A stretch of 36,435 nt of DNA from an uncultured Clostridia bacterium (GTDB lineage Bacteria > Bacillota > Clostridia > Christensenellales > UBA1242): NCBI GenBank assembly GCA_947629505.1, contig CANRDW010000009.1:1-36435 (forward strand). The letters are read 5' to 3'. The notes beneath the pieces were generated by a model. The model was given only the letters and a program-made list of their open reading frames with translations, did not search any database and was not told the DNA's origin. The translations under genes and the position numbers were made by a program. Of the stretch, positions 1-8,848 are shown piece after piece; position 1 is the first letter of the stretch; each line of letters starts with the position of its first letter.

Positions 1-246
1 CACCAAGCCCTGTTCTTGCCAAAAAGTGAAGGCCCTTTCAACAGTTTCCTCGTCCAGATGCAGTTCGCTTGCAAAGTGGGAGAGTGTGTTGTCACTTGCA
101 CTGCTGTCCTGACATTTATAAAGCCCATAGAGATACACTTTCACGAATGTAGCGTCCGCAAAAGGCAAATAATTGTTTATAAAAATGTTGTCAACTGCCG
201 TGGTGTTGTTTGCAATTGAGTCGATTGAAAACTTGCAAAATGCCAT
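1..246 (-). CDS. DnaD-like replication protein, N-terminal part (cut by window edge)
   Basis: The 82 visible codons start at ATG 246 and run off the window at base 1. The residues around 22-46 (INNYLP followed by VKVYLYGL) match the start of the DnaD/DnaB-type primosome winged helix, the domain that oligomerises and helps load the replicative helicase in Firmicutes. A helix-turn-helix-like part follows (LHLDEETVERAF). An AAGGGG Shine-Dalgarno lies 6 bases before the ATG and a good sigma-A promoter lies further upstream, so the start is well supported. The C-terminal DNA-binding part is not visible. The gene could be dnaD itself or a DnaD-domain paralogue. Confidence 0.75.
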   Translation of the reverse strand, partial: MAFCKFSIDSIANNTTAVDNIFINNYLPFADATFVKVYLYGLYKCQDSSASDNTLSHFASELHLDEETVERAFTFWQEQGLV

Positions 247-274
247 AACAAACCCCTTTTTTGTGATATACATA

Positions 275-303
275 AATATAACACAAATTAAAATTTTTGA
301 CAA
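275..303 (-). promoter_or_regulatory. sigma-A promoter of the DnaD-like gene
   Basis: On the minus strand, TTGTCA (298-303) is followed after 17 bases by TATATT (275-280). The expected start near 268 gives a short leader of about 22 bases carrying the AAGGGG ribosome site. Confidence 0.7.
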
Positions 304-349
304 CTTTTTTGATAGAATGTTTTTCGCCAGGTGCGAATAATTATATTTT

Positions 350-1783
350 ATGAAAAAATTGAGTTTGTTTTTGATTTTAATGTTGATTGTGCCGATATTT
401 ATGGTTGGATGCGCACAGAAAGACGAAAAACTTTCAAAATATTATATAGATGCGACATATGAGCCTGAAAGTCAAACGCTTGTGTGCGAGCAGTCCGTTT
501 TATACACAAACAACACGGGCGATGCGCTAGGCGAAATTTGTTTTTTCTTGTATGCAAACAGTTTCAGCGAGGTGGCATCAACAAAGGCATATTTCAACAA
601 AACATATCCAAATGGCGAAGATTTTGGCAAGATTGAGTTTGAAAGCATTTATGTGAATGGACAGCCCACAAATTATGCGATAAGTGACGGCAAGAATATC
701 CTCACGCTCACACTTGACAACACTCTTTTTCCACAAGAATGTGTGAAAATTGACCTAAAATATACTGTTTTTTTGGCAAATGTGCGCCACAGACTTGGAT
801 ACTACGACGACACGGCAAATTTTGGCAATTTTTTTCCGATTGTGTGTGTCCATGAAAATGGAGGCTTTGTCAAAAACGAATATGCACTTAATGGCGACCC
901 TTTTTACAGCGATGTGGCGGATTTTGATGTGAGAATATCATTTCCAAGTGAGTTTGTTTGTGCTTCAAGTGGAAACAAGATTGAAACAACAGAAAACGGC
1001 GTGACTGTTGCAAGATGCGAAGCGAAAAAGGTGAGAGATTTTGCCTTTGTGCTTTCCAAGAAGTTTAAAGTTTTGACAGCATATTGTGGGGAAACTGAGA
1101 TTTCATATTATTATTACAATGACGAAAACGCTGAAAACAGCCTTGAAATAGCAAAAGAGTCACTTGAAACTTTTGGCGAGTTGTTTGGGGACTATCCATA
1201 TTCCACGCTTTCTGTTGTGCAGACAAATTTTTGTTTTGGCGGCATGGAATATCCAAATTTGGTGATGATTGCGGACGACATAACGGGCAATGGCTATGTG
1301 ATTGTGCATGAAATTGCGCATCAATGGTGGTATGGTGTTGTTGGCAACAATGAATTCACTTCGCCTTGGGTTGACGAGGGTTTGACGGAGTTTTCAACTG
1401 CACTTTTCTATGAAAAACATCCAGAATATGGGCTTTCATATGATGAAATTATGAAAAATGCGGACGAAACTTACAAAAAATTTGTTGAGGTTTACACAAA
1501 AATCAACGGGCAGGTTGATGAGAGCATGGACAGAAATTTGAACGAATTTGCCACCGAGCCGGAGTATGTGAACATCACCTACACAAAAGGCATGCTTATG
1601 TTTGACAACATCAGGCGACTTTTGGGCGACAAAAAGTTTTTTAAGTGTTTGAAAAATTATTATAAAACTTTTATGTTCAAAAATTCTTCGGCTGACCTTT
1701 TGATTGAAAGTTTCACAAAGTCGGCGGGCATGAAAATTCAAAAACTTTTCTATTCTTGGATTGAGGGGAGTGTGATGTATTAA
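350..1783 (+). CDS. M1 family metallopeptidase, predicted lipoprotein
   Basis: Zinc aminopeptidase of the M1 (gluzincin) type, 477 aa. The N-terminus is a lipoprotein signal ending in a lipobox with Cys21 (MVGC), so it is probably anchored on the outer face of the membrane. A beta-rich N-terminal domain leads to the GxMEN-type exopeptidase loop GGMEYPN (about 297-303). The zinc motif HEIAHQWW has its first His at 320, and the third zinc ligand is Glu343 in WVDEGLTEF, the usual 18 residues after the second His. All key residues are intact. It lacks the large C-terminal helical domain of full M1 aminopeptidases, as in short clostridial homologues. It likely trims extracellular peptides. No Shine-Dalgarno lies close to the ATG and I could not place its promoter with confidence. 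Confidence 0.88.
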   Translation: MKKLSLFLILMLIVPIFMVGCAQKDEKLSKYYIDATYEPESQTLVCEQSVLYTNNTGDALGEICFFLYANSFSEVASTKAYFNKTYPNGEDFGKIEFESIYVNGQPTNYAISDGKNILTLTLDNTLFPQECVKIDLKYTVFLANVRHRLGYYDDTANFGNFFPIVCVHENGGFVKNEYALNGDPFYSDVADFDVRISFPSEFVCASSGNKIETTENGVTVARCEAKKVRDFAFVLSKKFKVLTAYCGETEISYYYYNDENAENSLEIAKESLETFGELFGDYPYSTLSVVQTNFCFGGMEYPNLVMIADDITGNGYVIVHEIAHQWWYGVVGNNEFTSPWVDEGLTEFSTALFYEKHPEYGLSYDEIMKNADETYKKFVEVYTKINGQVDESMDRNLNEFATEPEYVNITYTKGMLMFDNIRRLLGDKKFFKCLKNYYKTFMFKNSSADLLIESFTKSAGMKIQKLFYSWIEGSVMY

Positions 1784-1809
1784 AAAAAGTGAGTTGAGCT
1801 CACTTTTTT
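1783..1809. terminator. bidirectional terminator between convergent genes
   Basis: Arms 1783-1793 (AAAAAAGTGAG) and 1799-1809 (CTCACTTTTTT) pair perfectly over 11 bp around a 5-base loop. The A-run and T-run make it work on both strands. It overlaps the stop codons of both the M1 peptidase gene and the glycosyltransferase gene. Confidence 0.85.
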
Positions 1810-2996
1810 GCATAATAATTGACAATTGTTGGCTCTAATGCCTTTTCTTTGTCATTGGATTTATATTCGCTGTCCCAATCCTTGATGGCTTGTTCGAACA
1901 TGTCTATATAATAATCCATGCTCTTCTCAAAAGAGAATTTCTGTGCATGGCGGGCGATTGCAACGCGATGTTTTTGAAGTTCTTGTGGATGTGAAAGCCA
2001 CCAATCAATCTGCTGAGCGAGTGATTTATAGTCGCCATTTTCAAAAACGCTGTGTTTTGAAAGTGTAAACTGTGAACTTGCCGATTTTGGACTGTCTGAC
2101 ACAATTGGAACGCAACCGCAGGTGATTGCTTCCAAACAACTCAATCCCTCAACTTCCGTGTCGGCAGGGTGAATATACAAATCTGCAAAATTGAAAAGTG
2201 AAATAAGTTGATCATGATTGAAGAAACTGAAAATAGGATAGTTTGGCAAAATTTTTGCCATGTTCATGATTTGATTTCTAACCGGGCCCTTTCCGCCAAA
2301 GATAAGTTGAATTTTGTCTTTAAATTTGCTTTCGGCAACCGCTTTTATGATGAGGTCATAGCGTTTTTCGCGAGAAAATCTCCCGGCAAAGCAGATTATG
2401 AATTTGTCGTTAAAGATTGACGGCTTTGGCTCTGGGCGAACTTTAAATTTGCAGGAGCAACCGTTTGAAATGACGTGCATATAAGAGTTGAACTTGTGAA
2501 GTTCAAGTTGTTTTGCCACCATAAGGGATGGGCAGTGAATGTGTTTGACATATTTGTAGGTTGAATTGTAAAACTTTGACCAAAGCGAAGAATTGAGAGC
2601 AAAAAACTTGTTCATATAAAGCGTGGAAGTGATGTTTTCTGGAACTATATGAAAGGCGGCGGTGCATGGCACATTAAGTTCTCGGCAAATTTCAATGGTT
2701 GTGTAGCCAAGTTTGAATGGAAGATAAATATGCACCAAATCTGATTGTGCAACAATTTCGCGAATTTTTTTCTTGTTTGGCTTTGCAAGTTGCATCCCTT
2801 GTGAGTGAATAAGGTCATTTATTGGCTTTCCAAATTGCCTTTCTTTCATGCCACAAGCATTGTCCTCGTCTTTGTCGATGGCGATGACATTCACTTCATG
2901 TCCACGGGCAACAAGCCCATCATATATTCTTTGTGCGGAAATAGATGTTCCGTGATTGTTTTCGTAGAATTGGTCAGTTACGAGAGTTATTTTCAT
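1800..2996 (-). CDS. Glycosyltransferase family 4 (GT-B fold)
   Basis: 398 aa. The N-terminal half opens with MKITLVTDQFYENNHGTS, the typical acceptor-domain start of diacylglycerol glucosyltransferases and other GT4 enzymes. The C-terminal donor domain has GRFSREKRYDLIIKA, then FGGKGP, then the E-x7-E nucleotide-sugar motif in EVEGLSCLEAITCGCVP. It should transfer a sugar from a nucleotide donor at the inner face of the membrane; a glycolipid product is possible but not shown. AAAGGA precedes the ATG by 8 bases. A glycerophosphodiesterase gene lies just upstream on the same strand, but it has its own terminator and this gene its own promoter. Confidence 0.88.
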   Translation of the reverse strand: MKITLVTDQFYENNHGTSISAQRIYDGLVARGHEVNVIAIDKDEDNACGMKERQFGKPINDLIHSQGMQLAKPNKKKIREIVAQSDLVHIYLPFKLGYTTIEICRELNVPCTAAFHIVPENITSTLYMNKFFALNSSLWSKFYNSTYKYVKHIHCPSLMVAKQLELHKFNSYMHVISNGCSCKFKVRPEPKPSIFNDKFIICFAGRFSREKRYDLIIKAVAESKFKDKIQLIFGGKGPVRNQIMNMAKILPNYPIFSFFNHDQLISLFNFADLYIHPADTEVEGLSCLEAITCGCVPIVSDSPKSASSQFTLSKHSVFENGDYKSLAQQIDWWLSHPQELQKHRVAIARHAQKFSFEKSMDYYIDMFEQAIKDWDSEYKSNDKEKALEPTIVNYYAKK

Positions 2997-3034
2997 ATAT
3001 TATCCTTTGATAAGTTAAATTCAATTTCTCTCTT

Positions 3035-3063
3035 ATCATATCATAAACTTTTTAACTTGTCAA
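3035..3063 (-). promoter_or_regulatory. sigma-A promoter of the GT4 gene
   Basis: Minus strand: TTGACA (3058-3063), 17-base spacer, TATGAT (3035-3040), with an extended TGA just before the -10. The leader is about 32 bases and carries AAAGGA. Confidence 0.78.
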
Positions 3064-3100
3064 AATAAATTTAAAAAATTTTAACTATTTTTGCAGAGAA

Positions 3101-3125
3101 AAGAAAAAACGCCAACTTGGCGTTT
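3101..3125 (-). terminator. intrinsic terminator of the glycerophosphodiesterase gene
   Basis: Arms 3107-3115 and 3117-3125 (AAACGCCAA / TTGGCGTTT) form a 9 bp inverted repeat. On the minus strand it is followed by six T. It overlaps the stop codon of the gene upstream. Confidence 0.8.
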
Positions 3126-3852
3126 AAATTTCAGGCTCAAAATCTTCGAAGATGATGTTGTCGCAAAATTTGACAACGTTCATGTATTCTTCTTTGCTTT
3201 TCACTGCCCATGCAAGAAGTGGCAGATTTTTGTATTTCTTGACAGTTCGATTTGGCAGGGCGGCGGCTTCATATGAAATGAAATGTGGCTCACTTGTCTT
3301 TTTGTTGAAATGCATATGTTTTAAAAGTTGTTTTTTAACCCAAGCGAGTTTTTCGCCTTTAAAACTTCCAGAAAGTTGTCCGCGCAAGATGTTTGGAGCA
3401 TGTTTTTTGAAATATGCAAGTGAAAATGGGTTGAAAGACTGCACTGCAAATTCACCTTTATAGTTTTTCATAAGGTCAATCACGCACTGTTCAAGTTTTC
3501 CCACCTTGTATTTGTTTTTGATTTCAATCAAAAGTGGGACTTTGCCATCCACAAGAGTCAAAACTTCTTGCAAAGTTGGAATGGAATATTTGCTGTCTTT
3601 AAGTTTAAGAGATTTCAAATCACTGCCGTTTAAATATTTCAAATAGCCGTCATTTCCCGTCATGCGCGCAAGGCTTTCGTCATGAAAAACCACAACTGTG
3701 TCATCCGCAAGCAGTTGCACATCAAGTTCAATTCCATAGCCCTTTTCGATTGCATTTGAAAATGCACCCAAAGAGTTTTCGGGAGTGGTTTTATTATGAT
3801 AGCCCCTGTGGGCGATTGGAGTTTCAACAAGCCATGATTTGAATAGATCCAT
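3124..3852 (-). CDS. Glycerophosphodiester phosphodiesterase
   Basis: GDPD-fold enzyme of 242 aa that hydrolyses deacylated phospholipids to glycerol-3-phosphate and an alcohol. With ATG 3852 as residue 1, the catalytic HRG is at 15-17, PEN at 24-26, the metal ligands Glu42 and Asp44 sit in ELDV, and the second catalytic His57 is in VVFHD. There is no signal peptide, so it is probably cytoplasmic. An in-frame GTG at 3861 would add three residues, but it overlaps the AAGG ribosome site that sits 8 bases before ATG 3852, so I prefer the ATG. Strong promoter upstream and terminator at the stop: a single-gene unit. Confidence 0.9.
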   Translation of the reverse strand: MDLFKSWLVETPIAHRGYHNKTTPENSLGAFSNAIEKGYGIELDVQLLADDTVVVFHDESLARMTGNDGYLKYLNGSDLKSLKLKDSKYSIPTLQEVLTLVDGKVPLLIEIKNKYKVGKLEQCVIDLMKNYKGEFAVQSFNPFSLAYFKKHAPNILRGQLSGSFKGEKLAWVKKQLLKHMHFNKKTSEPHFISYEAAALPNRTVKKYKNLPLLAWAVKSKEEYMNVVKFCDNIIFEDFEPEI

Positions 3853-3878
3853 ATGTTTCACCTTTTTATTATTTAGTT

Positions 3879-3907
3879 ATTTTAATATATTTTATTTTAG
3901 TTGTCAA
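3879..3907 (-). promoter_or_regulatory. sigma-A promoter of the glycerophosphodiesterase gene
   Basis: Minus strand: perfect TTGACA (3902-3907), 17-base spacer, TAAAAT (3879-3884). Confidence 0.82.
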
Positions 3908-3913
3908 ACAATT

Positions 3914-6900
3914 TTACTCTTTTTGTGAAGCAAGATGTCGAATTGTGTCAAGGCGCGCTTGTGCATCGCTTTTAGATTCACTTAAAAGTTTTTCCGCTTC
4001 TTTTGGACGGAGTTCTTTAATCGCACTGAAACGACTTTCGCCATTTAAATATTCTTCATATTTGTCAAAATCCGAAACGCTGTCGATTGAAAGATTGTTT
4101 TCTTTTGGATTGAAACGCAAAAGTTGCCAATAGCCACACTCAACTGCCTTTCGCATCTCAGTTGTCGTCTGTGACATGTCAAAACCGTGATTTACACAAG
4201 GGCAGTAGGCGACAATCAAACTTGGCCCGTCAAATGCCTCTGCTTCTTTGAATGCCTTTATGCACTGAGCATAGTTTGCACCAAGGCTGACCTGTGCAAC
4301 ATAGCAATTTTTCTGTGCAATAGCGATTGAAACAAGGTCTTTTTTCTTTGTCTGTTTGCCGGCATTTGCAAATTTGACCATTGCACCACGTGGCGTTGAT
4401 TTAGATGCTTGGCCGCCGGTGTTGGAATAAACTTCGGTGTCCAAAACCAAGACATTCACATTTTCGCCGCTGTTTAAAACGTGGTCAAGCCCGCCATAGC
4501 CGATGTCATATGCCCAACCATCTCCGCCGATTATCCAAACACTTGAATTGTCTTTGTTGTATCTTCCGGCAAGTTTCATTCCAAGCCCAAATTCAGCGTT
4601 GTCTTCAAACAGCGAGTTTGCCCAAGCAGGGCCGCGACCTTTTTCGTCTTTGAGATATGGGCAACTTGGATAAGAGCCACCATAGATGCTGGAGCAACCG
4701 GTTGCGTTTGCAATAATCATCTTGTCGCCAAAAAGGGTTGTTGCAAGTTTGATGTAAGGCGTTTCACCACAGCCACCACAAGCGCCAGAGAATCCAAACA
4801 AACACTCTTTAAACTGCAAGCCCTTTGGAATATCCGTTGAAAATGGCGTGTCATGTTCACTTTTAAGTTTTTGGCAAATTTCAAAGTTTTTCTTTTCTGT
4901 TTCAAGGTTGTTTTCTGCCATTTGCATGACAAGAGCCTTTTCTTTTGCAGGGCATACATTTGCGCAGACGCCACAGCCGGTGCAATCCTCTGGGCTGACT
5001 TGCAGGCGATAATAATATCCATTCATGCCAAACGCAGCGGCAAATTCGAGTTCCTCTGGAGTTTCACCTTTTACAAGCACAGGGCGAATGGCGTTGTGTG
5101 GGCAAGAGATCACGCATTGACCACACTGAATGCAATTTTTTGGCAGCCACATTGGAAGATGGGCGGCAAAGCCACGCTTTTCATATGCGGCAGTGCCTTG
5201 TGGGATTTTGCCAGATTTTTCAAAGGCAGAAACGGGCAGGCGGTCACCCTCGAGTTTTTCGATTGGCTTCATAATCTTTTGATAGAATTCGTCATTCAAG
5301 TTTCTGTCGCGTAGGCCGATATTTTTGAAAGTGAACTTTTTGATATCCACACTTTCAATGCGATTTTGCCCAATCTCCATGGCTTTAAGATTTTTTTCAA
5401 CAACCTTTTTGCCTTTTTTAGCAAAGGTTTTTTGAATGTAATTTGCGATTTGTTTCTTTGCTTCTTCAAAATCAATGATGTCTGCAACTTTAAATAATGC
5501 TGTTTGCATCACCATGTTGATTTTGTTGCCAAGCCCAACTTCTTCAGCCACTTTTTGAGCGTTTATAACATAGAGTTTGGCGTGTTTTTCTTGCAGAGTT
5601 TTCTTGTAGATGTCTGGCAAAACTTTGTCAACTTCTTCCGCGGAAAAAATCGTGTTTACAAGCACTTTGCCGCCGTTTTTAAGCCCTTCAAGACAGTTGT
5701 ATCTGTGCACAAACGAGAAATTGTTGATTGTGATTATGTCCGCATTTTCAACAAGATAGGTGCTTTTGATTGGCTTTTCGCTGACACGAACATGGCTGCG
5801 GGTGAGGCTGCCACTTTTTTTGCTGTCATATTCAAAATAGCCCTGAACAAATTTGTCGAGTTCTTCTCCCAAAATTTTAATTGTGCTTTTGCTTGCAGAA
5901 ACTGTCCCGTCACTGCCAAGACCCCAAAACTTCATTTCAAAGTCGTGAATATGCGATTTGTAAGGCAAAATTTCAAGTGAAGAATGAGAAAGGTCATCTT
6001 CAATTCCAACAGTGAAATTGTCTTTTTTGCCGTCAAAATTTGAGATGATTGCTGCAACTTGTGATGGCGTGAATTCCTTTCCGCCAAGCCCATATCTACC
6101 GCCTAAAACGCAGATGTTTCTGCCTTTCAAAGCACTGAGCACATCCAAATGCAGTGGCTCAAGCGCGCCACATTCTTTAGTCCTATCTAAAACAACCACA
6201 CTTTCAACGCTTTCTGGGATTGCTTTTGAAAATTTTTCATAGTCAAACGGGCGATAAAGGTGGGCATTTACAAGTGCAACATCACTGAAATTTTTGTCAG
6301 TTGTGATCACTTCTTCAATCGTCTCACAAGCTGAGCCCATTGCGACAATCACTTTCTTTGGATGTTTGCTGCCAATAAGTTGGAAAGGATGATAAACTCT
6401 GCCCGTCAAACGAGAAAATTCCTTTAAAATTTTGTCCAAAATTTCATACACATTTGTGTAGGCGGGAGAAGATGCCTCTCTGTTTTGGAAAAAGACATCT
6501 GGATTTTGCGCTGTGCCTTTTTGATAAGGCTTGTTTGGATTCATTCTGCTTTCATGAAACTTTTTAATTTCATCCATAGGCAGCAGTTTTTTTATTGTTT
6601 CATCGTCGATTATTTCAATCTTTTGCACTTCATGAGATGTCCTAAAGCCATCAAAGAAGTGAACAACAGGCAGAGATGTTTTGTAAGCCAAAATATGTGC
6701 GATAAGGGCAAAATCATGCGCCTGTTGAACGGACGAAGATGAAAGCAAAATGCAGCCCGTTTGCCTTATTGCCATGACATCACTGTGGTCGCCAAAAATT
6801 GAAAGGGCGTGGGTGGCAAGGGTGCGCGCGGCAACATGCAAAACTGCTGGCAAGTGTTCGCCCGCAAGTTTATATAAATTTGGAATCATGAGTAGTAGCC

Positions 6901-7156
6901 CTTGAGAAGAAGTGAAAGTTGTGGAAAGCGCGCCTGCACACAAACTTCCATGAAGCGCACCAGATGCACCACCTTCGGATTGCATTTCAATCAGCGTTGG
7001 AATATCACCAAAAATGTTTTTCTTGTTGTTTGCCACTTCGCCATCGCAGTATTCTGCCATAGGAGAAGATGGGGTGATTGGATAGATTGGAATGACCTGT
7101 GAAAGTTTGTATGCCACCATTGCGGCGGCGGTGTTGCCATCAACAACTTTTTTCAT
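3914..7156 (-). CDS. nifJ: Pyruvate:ferredoxin (flavodoxin) oxidoreductase, single chain
   Basis: Converts pyruvate and CoA to acetyl-CoA, CO2 and reduced ferredoxin, the central anaerobic energy reaction, in the cytoplasm. 1080 aa, a little under the usual 1,170 or so. In order: the N-terminal pyruvate-binding domain (YPITPSSPMAEY), the CoA-binding and gamma domains, two 4Fe-4S ferredoxin motifs near residues 677 (CIQCGQC) and 724 (CTGCGVC), then the thiamine-diphosphate domain with the proximal cluster cysteines (GACGGCGET) and GGDGWAYDIG plus SNTGGQ. An in-frame ATG at 7240 would add 28 basic residues. I chose ATG 7156 because GAGG lies 6 bases upstream of it and a sigma-A promoter sits between the two ATGs. 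Confidence 0.95.
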   Translation of the reverse strand: MKKVVDGNTAAAMVAYKLSQVIPIYPITPSSPMAEYCDGEVANNKKNIFGDIPTLIEMQSEGGASGALHGSLCAGALSTTFTSSQGLLLMIPNLYKLAGEHLPAVLHVAARTLATHALSIFGDHSDVMAIRQTGCILLSSSSVQQAHDFALIAHILAYKTSLPVVHFFDGFRTSHEVQKIEIIDDETIKKLLPMDEIKKFHESRMNPNKPYQKGTAQNPDVFFQNREASSPAYTNVYEILDKILKEFSRLTGRVYHPFQLIGSKHPKKVIVAMGSACETIEEVITTDKNFSDVALVNAHLYRPFDYEKFSKAIPESVESVVVLDRTKECGALEPLHLDVLSALKGRNICVLGGRYGLGGKEFTPSQVAAIISNFDGKKDNFTVGIEDDLSHSSLEILPYKSHIHDFEMKFWGLGSDGTVSASKSTIKILGEELDKFVQGYFEYDSKKSGSLTRSHVRVSEKPIKSTYLVENADIITINNFSFVHRYNCLEGLKNGGKVLVNTIFSAEEVDKVLPDIYKKTLQEKHAKLYVINAQKVAEEVGLGNKINMVMQTALFKVADIIDFEEAKKQIANYIQKTFAKKGKKVVEKNLKAMEIGQNRIESVDIKKFTFKNIGLRDRNLNDEFYQKIMKPIEKLEGDRLPVSAFEKSGKIPQGTAAYEKRGFAAHLPMWLPKNCIQCGQCVISCPHNAIRPVLVKGETPEELEFAAAFGMNGYYYRLQVSPEDCTGCGVCANVCPAKEKALVMQMAENNLETEKKNFEICQKLKSEHDTPFSTDIPKGLQFKECLFGFSGACGGCGETPYIKLATTLFGDKMIIANATGCSSIYGGSYPSCPYLKDEKGRGPAWANSLFEDNAEFGLGMKLAGRYNKDNSSVWIIGGDGWAYDIGYGGLDHVLNSGENVNVLVLDTEVYSNTGGQASKSTPRGAMVKFANAGKQTKKKDLVSIAIAQKNCYVAQVSLGANYAQCIKAFKEAEAFDGPSLIVAYCPCVNHGFDMSQTTTEMRKAVECGYWQLLRFNPKENNLSIDSVSDFDKYEEYLNGESRFSAIKELRPKEAEKLLSESKSDAQARLDTIRHLASQKE

Positions 7157-7176
7157 AAAGACCTCACTTTTAATCA

Positions 7177-7206
7177 AGTTTAAAACTTTTTTTATGATTT
7201 TGTCAA
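7177..7206 (-). promoter_or_regulatory. sigma-A promoter of nifJ
   Basis: Minus strand: TTGACA (7201-7206), 18-base spacer, TAAACT (7177-7182). The predicted start near 7170 leaves a very short leader containing GAGG. This placement rules against the longer reading frame start at 7240. Confidence 0.7.
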
Positions 7207-7244
7207 ATTTTTTGCTGTTTTTCTTAGGATTTTTGATCAATTTT

Positions 7245-7253
7245 TGCTAAAAT
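7245..7253 (+). promoter_or_regulatory. extended -10 promoter of truA, leaderless
   Basis: TG-C-TAAAAT at 7245-7253 is an extended -10; no good -35 is visible. The -10 ends 6 bases before ATG 7260, so transcription is expected to begin on the A of the start codon. There is no Shine-Dalgarno. Confidence 0.6.
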
Positions 7254-7259
7254 AATTCC

Positions 7260-7997
7260 ATGAGAAATTTAAAGGTTGTTTTGCGCTATAACGGCGCTCA
7301 TTTTTATGGCTGGCAAAAGCAGAAAAATCTCCGCACTGTGCAGGGAGATTTGGAGGATGCCATTTTTGCCATCACGGGCGAAAAAGTGGAGGTTTTTGGA
7401 AGCGGTCGCACTGACAAGGGTGTGCACGCACTTGGGCAGGTTGCGTCCTTCAATTTAAACACAAATATTCCGCTTAAAAATCTTAAAATTGCGCTGAATG
7501 ACAGGCTGGAAAAAGATGTGCGCGTGATGAATATTTTGCTTGCCAAAGAGGACTTTCATGCCCGCTTTTCAGCCAAAGTCAAAACTTATGAATATGTTGT
7601 GCAAGTGGGCGGAATCAGCGATGCGATAAAAAGTGAACTTATGGCATATTTCCCATATGATGTTGACCTTGACAAAATGCAAAAAGCGGCGAAAATGCTT
7701 GTTGGAAAGCACAAATTTAAAGGCTTTTGTGCTGCAGACACACAAGTGACGAGTTTTGAAAGAGAAATTTTTGATATTTCAATCAAAAAATCTGGCAGAA
7801 TTTACAAATTTTCTGTCACGGGCAATGGATTTTTATACAACATGGTGAGAATTATTGTTGGCACACTTTTGGATGTGGGGCGAGGCGCACTTTCTTTTGA
7901 CGATGTCAAAAAAGCACTCTCTGGCGAAAGAAAACACGCCGGACAAACTATGCCGGCGTGTGGATTGTATTTAAAATCTGTCAAATATTCTGCTTAA
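7260..7997 (+). CDS. truA: tRNA pseudouridine(38-40) synthase
   Basis: Makes pseudouridine at positions 38-40 of the tRNA anticodon arm. 245 aa, the normal size. The catalytic Asp52 lies in GRTDKGVHA, at the same number as in the well-studied enzyme. The N-terminal strand LRYNGAHFYGWQ and the later GNGFLYNMVRIIVGTL are also family signatures. The gene has no Shine-Dalgarno and seems to be leaderless. Its last 17 bases overlap the end of the opposing lipoprotein gene, and its 3' coding region holds that gene's terminator. Confidence 0.95.
   Translation: MRNLKVVLRYNGAHFYGWQKQKNLRTVQGDLEDAIFAITGEKVEVFGSGRTDKGVHALGQVASFNLNTNIPLKNLKIALNDRLEKDVRVMNILLAKEDFHARFSAKVKTYEYVVQVGGISDAIKSELMAYFPYDVDLDKMQKAAKMLVGKHKFKGFCAADTQVTSFEREIFDISIKKSGRIYKFSVTGNGFLYNMVRIIVGTLLDVGRGALSFDDVKKALSGERKHAGQTMPACGLYLKSVKYSA
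7927..7961 (-). terminator. terminator of the lipoprotein gene, inside truA coding sequence
   Basis: Arms 7934-7942 and 7953-7961 (ACACGCCGG / CCGGCGTGT) pair over 9 bp with a 10-base loop. On the minus strand the stem is followed by TTTTCTTT, but there is no T-run on the plus strand, so it acts for the minus-strand gene. It lies wholly within the last codons of truA. Confidence 0.72.
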
Positions 7998-8799
7998 AAT
8001 TGTCAAAGAAGAATGTCAAATAATATTCTTGTTCAGATTTTGTGAAACGAAAGACAATGTGATATTCTTTGTCAACATAATCGACTTTATATGACACACC
8101 ATTTTGTTCAGCTGACCATGTTGAACTTTGTTTATAAGAGAAATTTGCACGGAATGTAAAATTTGAATTGTCAAATCTCATAGTTGCATAAAGTTGCTGT
8201 GGGCGAGTAAGCCAAACAGCATTTTTTGTTTCATTTGTTGAAATTTTTAAAGCACTTGTTGTGTCGCCATCTGTCTGTTGTTTAAAAAGCAAATTTTCTT
8301 GGCTGAAAATCAAATCTGAGCCTTGATATATATCCAAGTTTGTGTTTGGCAAAGATTCTGCATCTTGTGGAAGTTCACCGACAGGGGTTGTGTTTTCTTG
8401 TTTTGAAAGCATAACTCCAGAAAAACGCGTGTAATTTAAATCCGCTTCATCAAAAAGTGCAGTGTAATTGCCCTGTGTGGCAGCCGAACATGTGAAAGAA
8501 AGTGTGCTTTTGACAACTTTTCCGTTTTCAACAGTGTTTGAGATGTTGTAAGTGCCATTGTTTGAAAGAATGAGTGAATTTTGATATATCCAGCCAAGAA
8601 CACTGCTGTTTGTGGTGGAAGCGGTGAGTGTGACATAAGAGCCCTCTGTGTAAGAAGCCGAGCCCATTGTTGAGCCGTGAGAATAAGAACTTGAATATGC
8701 AAGAATGCTGTAGGTGGCAGGAGACTCACTGCACCCAATCAGTGCAAAAGCAGGAAACATTATTAAAAACAAAAACATAAAAACAAGTTTTCTTTTCAT
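7981..8799 (-). CDS. Predicted lipoprotein of unknown function
   Basis: 272 aa, not recognised as a known enzyme. A lipoprotein signal peptide ends at Cys23 (ALIGC), so it is probably tethered to the outer face of the membrane. Residues about 45-70 (SYTEGSYVTLTAST, then SSVLGW) resemble the small beta repeat found in many surface proteins of Gram-positive anaerobes (InlB B-repeat-like). The rest is rich in Ser, Thr, Asn and Tyr, beta-prone, with no catalytic motif I can see. AAAAGGA lies 12 bases before the ATG, a rather long spacing. It has its own sigma-A promoter and a terminator inside the convergent truA. Confidence 0.72.
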   Translation of the reverse strand: MKRKLVFMFLFLIMFPAFALIGCSESPATYSILAYSSSYSHGSTMGSASYTEGSYVTLTASTTNSSVLGWIYQNSLILSNNGTYNISNTVENGKVVKSTLSFTCSAATQGNYTALFDEADLNYTRFSGVMLSKQENTTPVGELPQDAESLPNTNLDIYQGSDLIFSQENLLFKQQTDGDTTSALKISTNETKNAVWLTRPQQLYATMRFDNSNFTFRANFSYKQSSTWSAEQNGVSYKVDYVDKEYHIVFRFTKSEQEYYLTFFFDNFKQNI

Positions 8800-8848
8800 A
8801 TAATATATTATTCCTTTTTAAATCCCTCATGCATATCTAGATAATTAT

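Noticed and set aside
5504-5980. 158-codon open frame on the + strand
   Set aside because: Antisense to nifJ, no ribosome site, no family features: a shadow of the real gene.
3914-7240. Longer nifJ start at 7240 adding 28 residues
   Set aside because: The extra codons are Lys/Ile-rich low-complexity sequence and contain the sigma-A promoter (7177-7206); ATG 7156 has GAGG at the right spacing.
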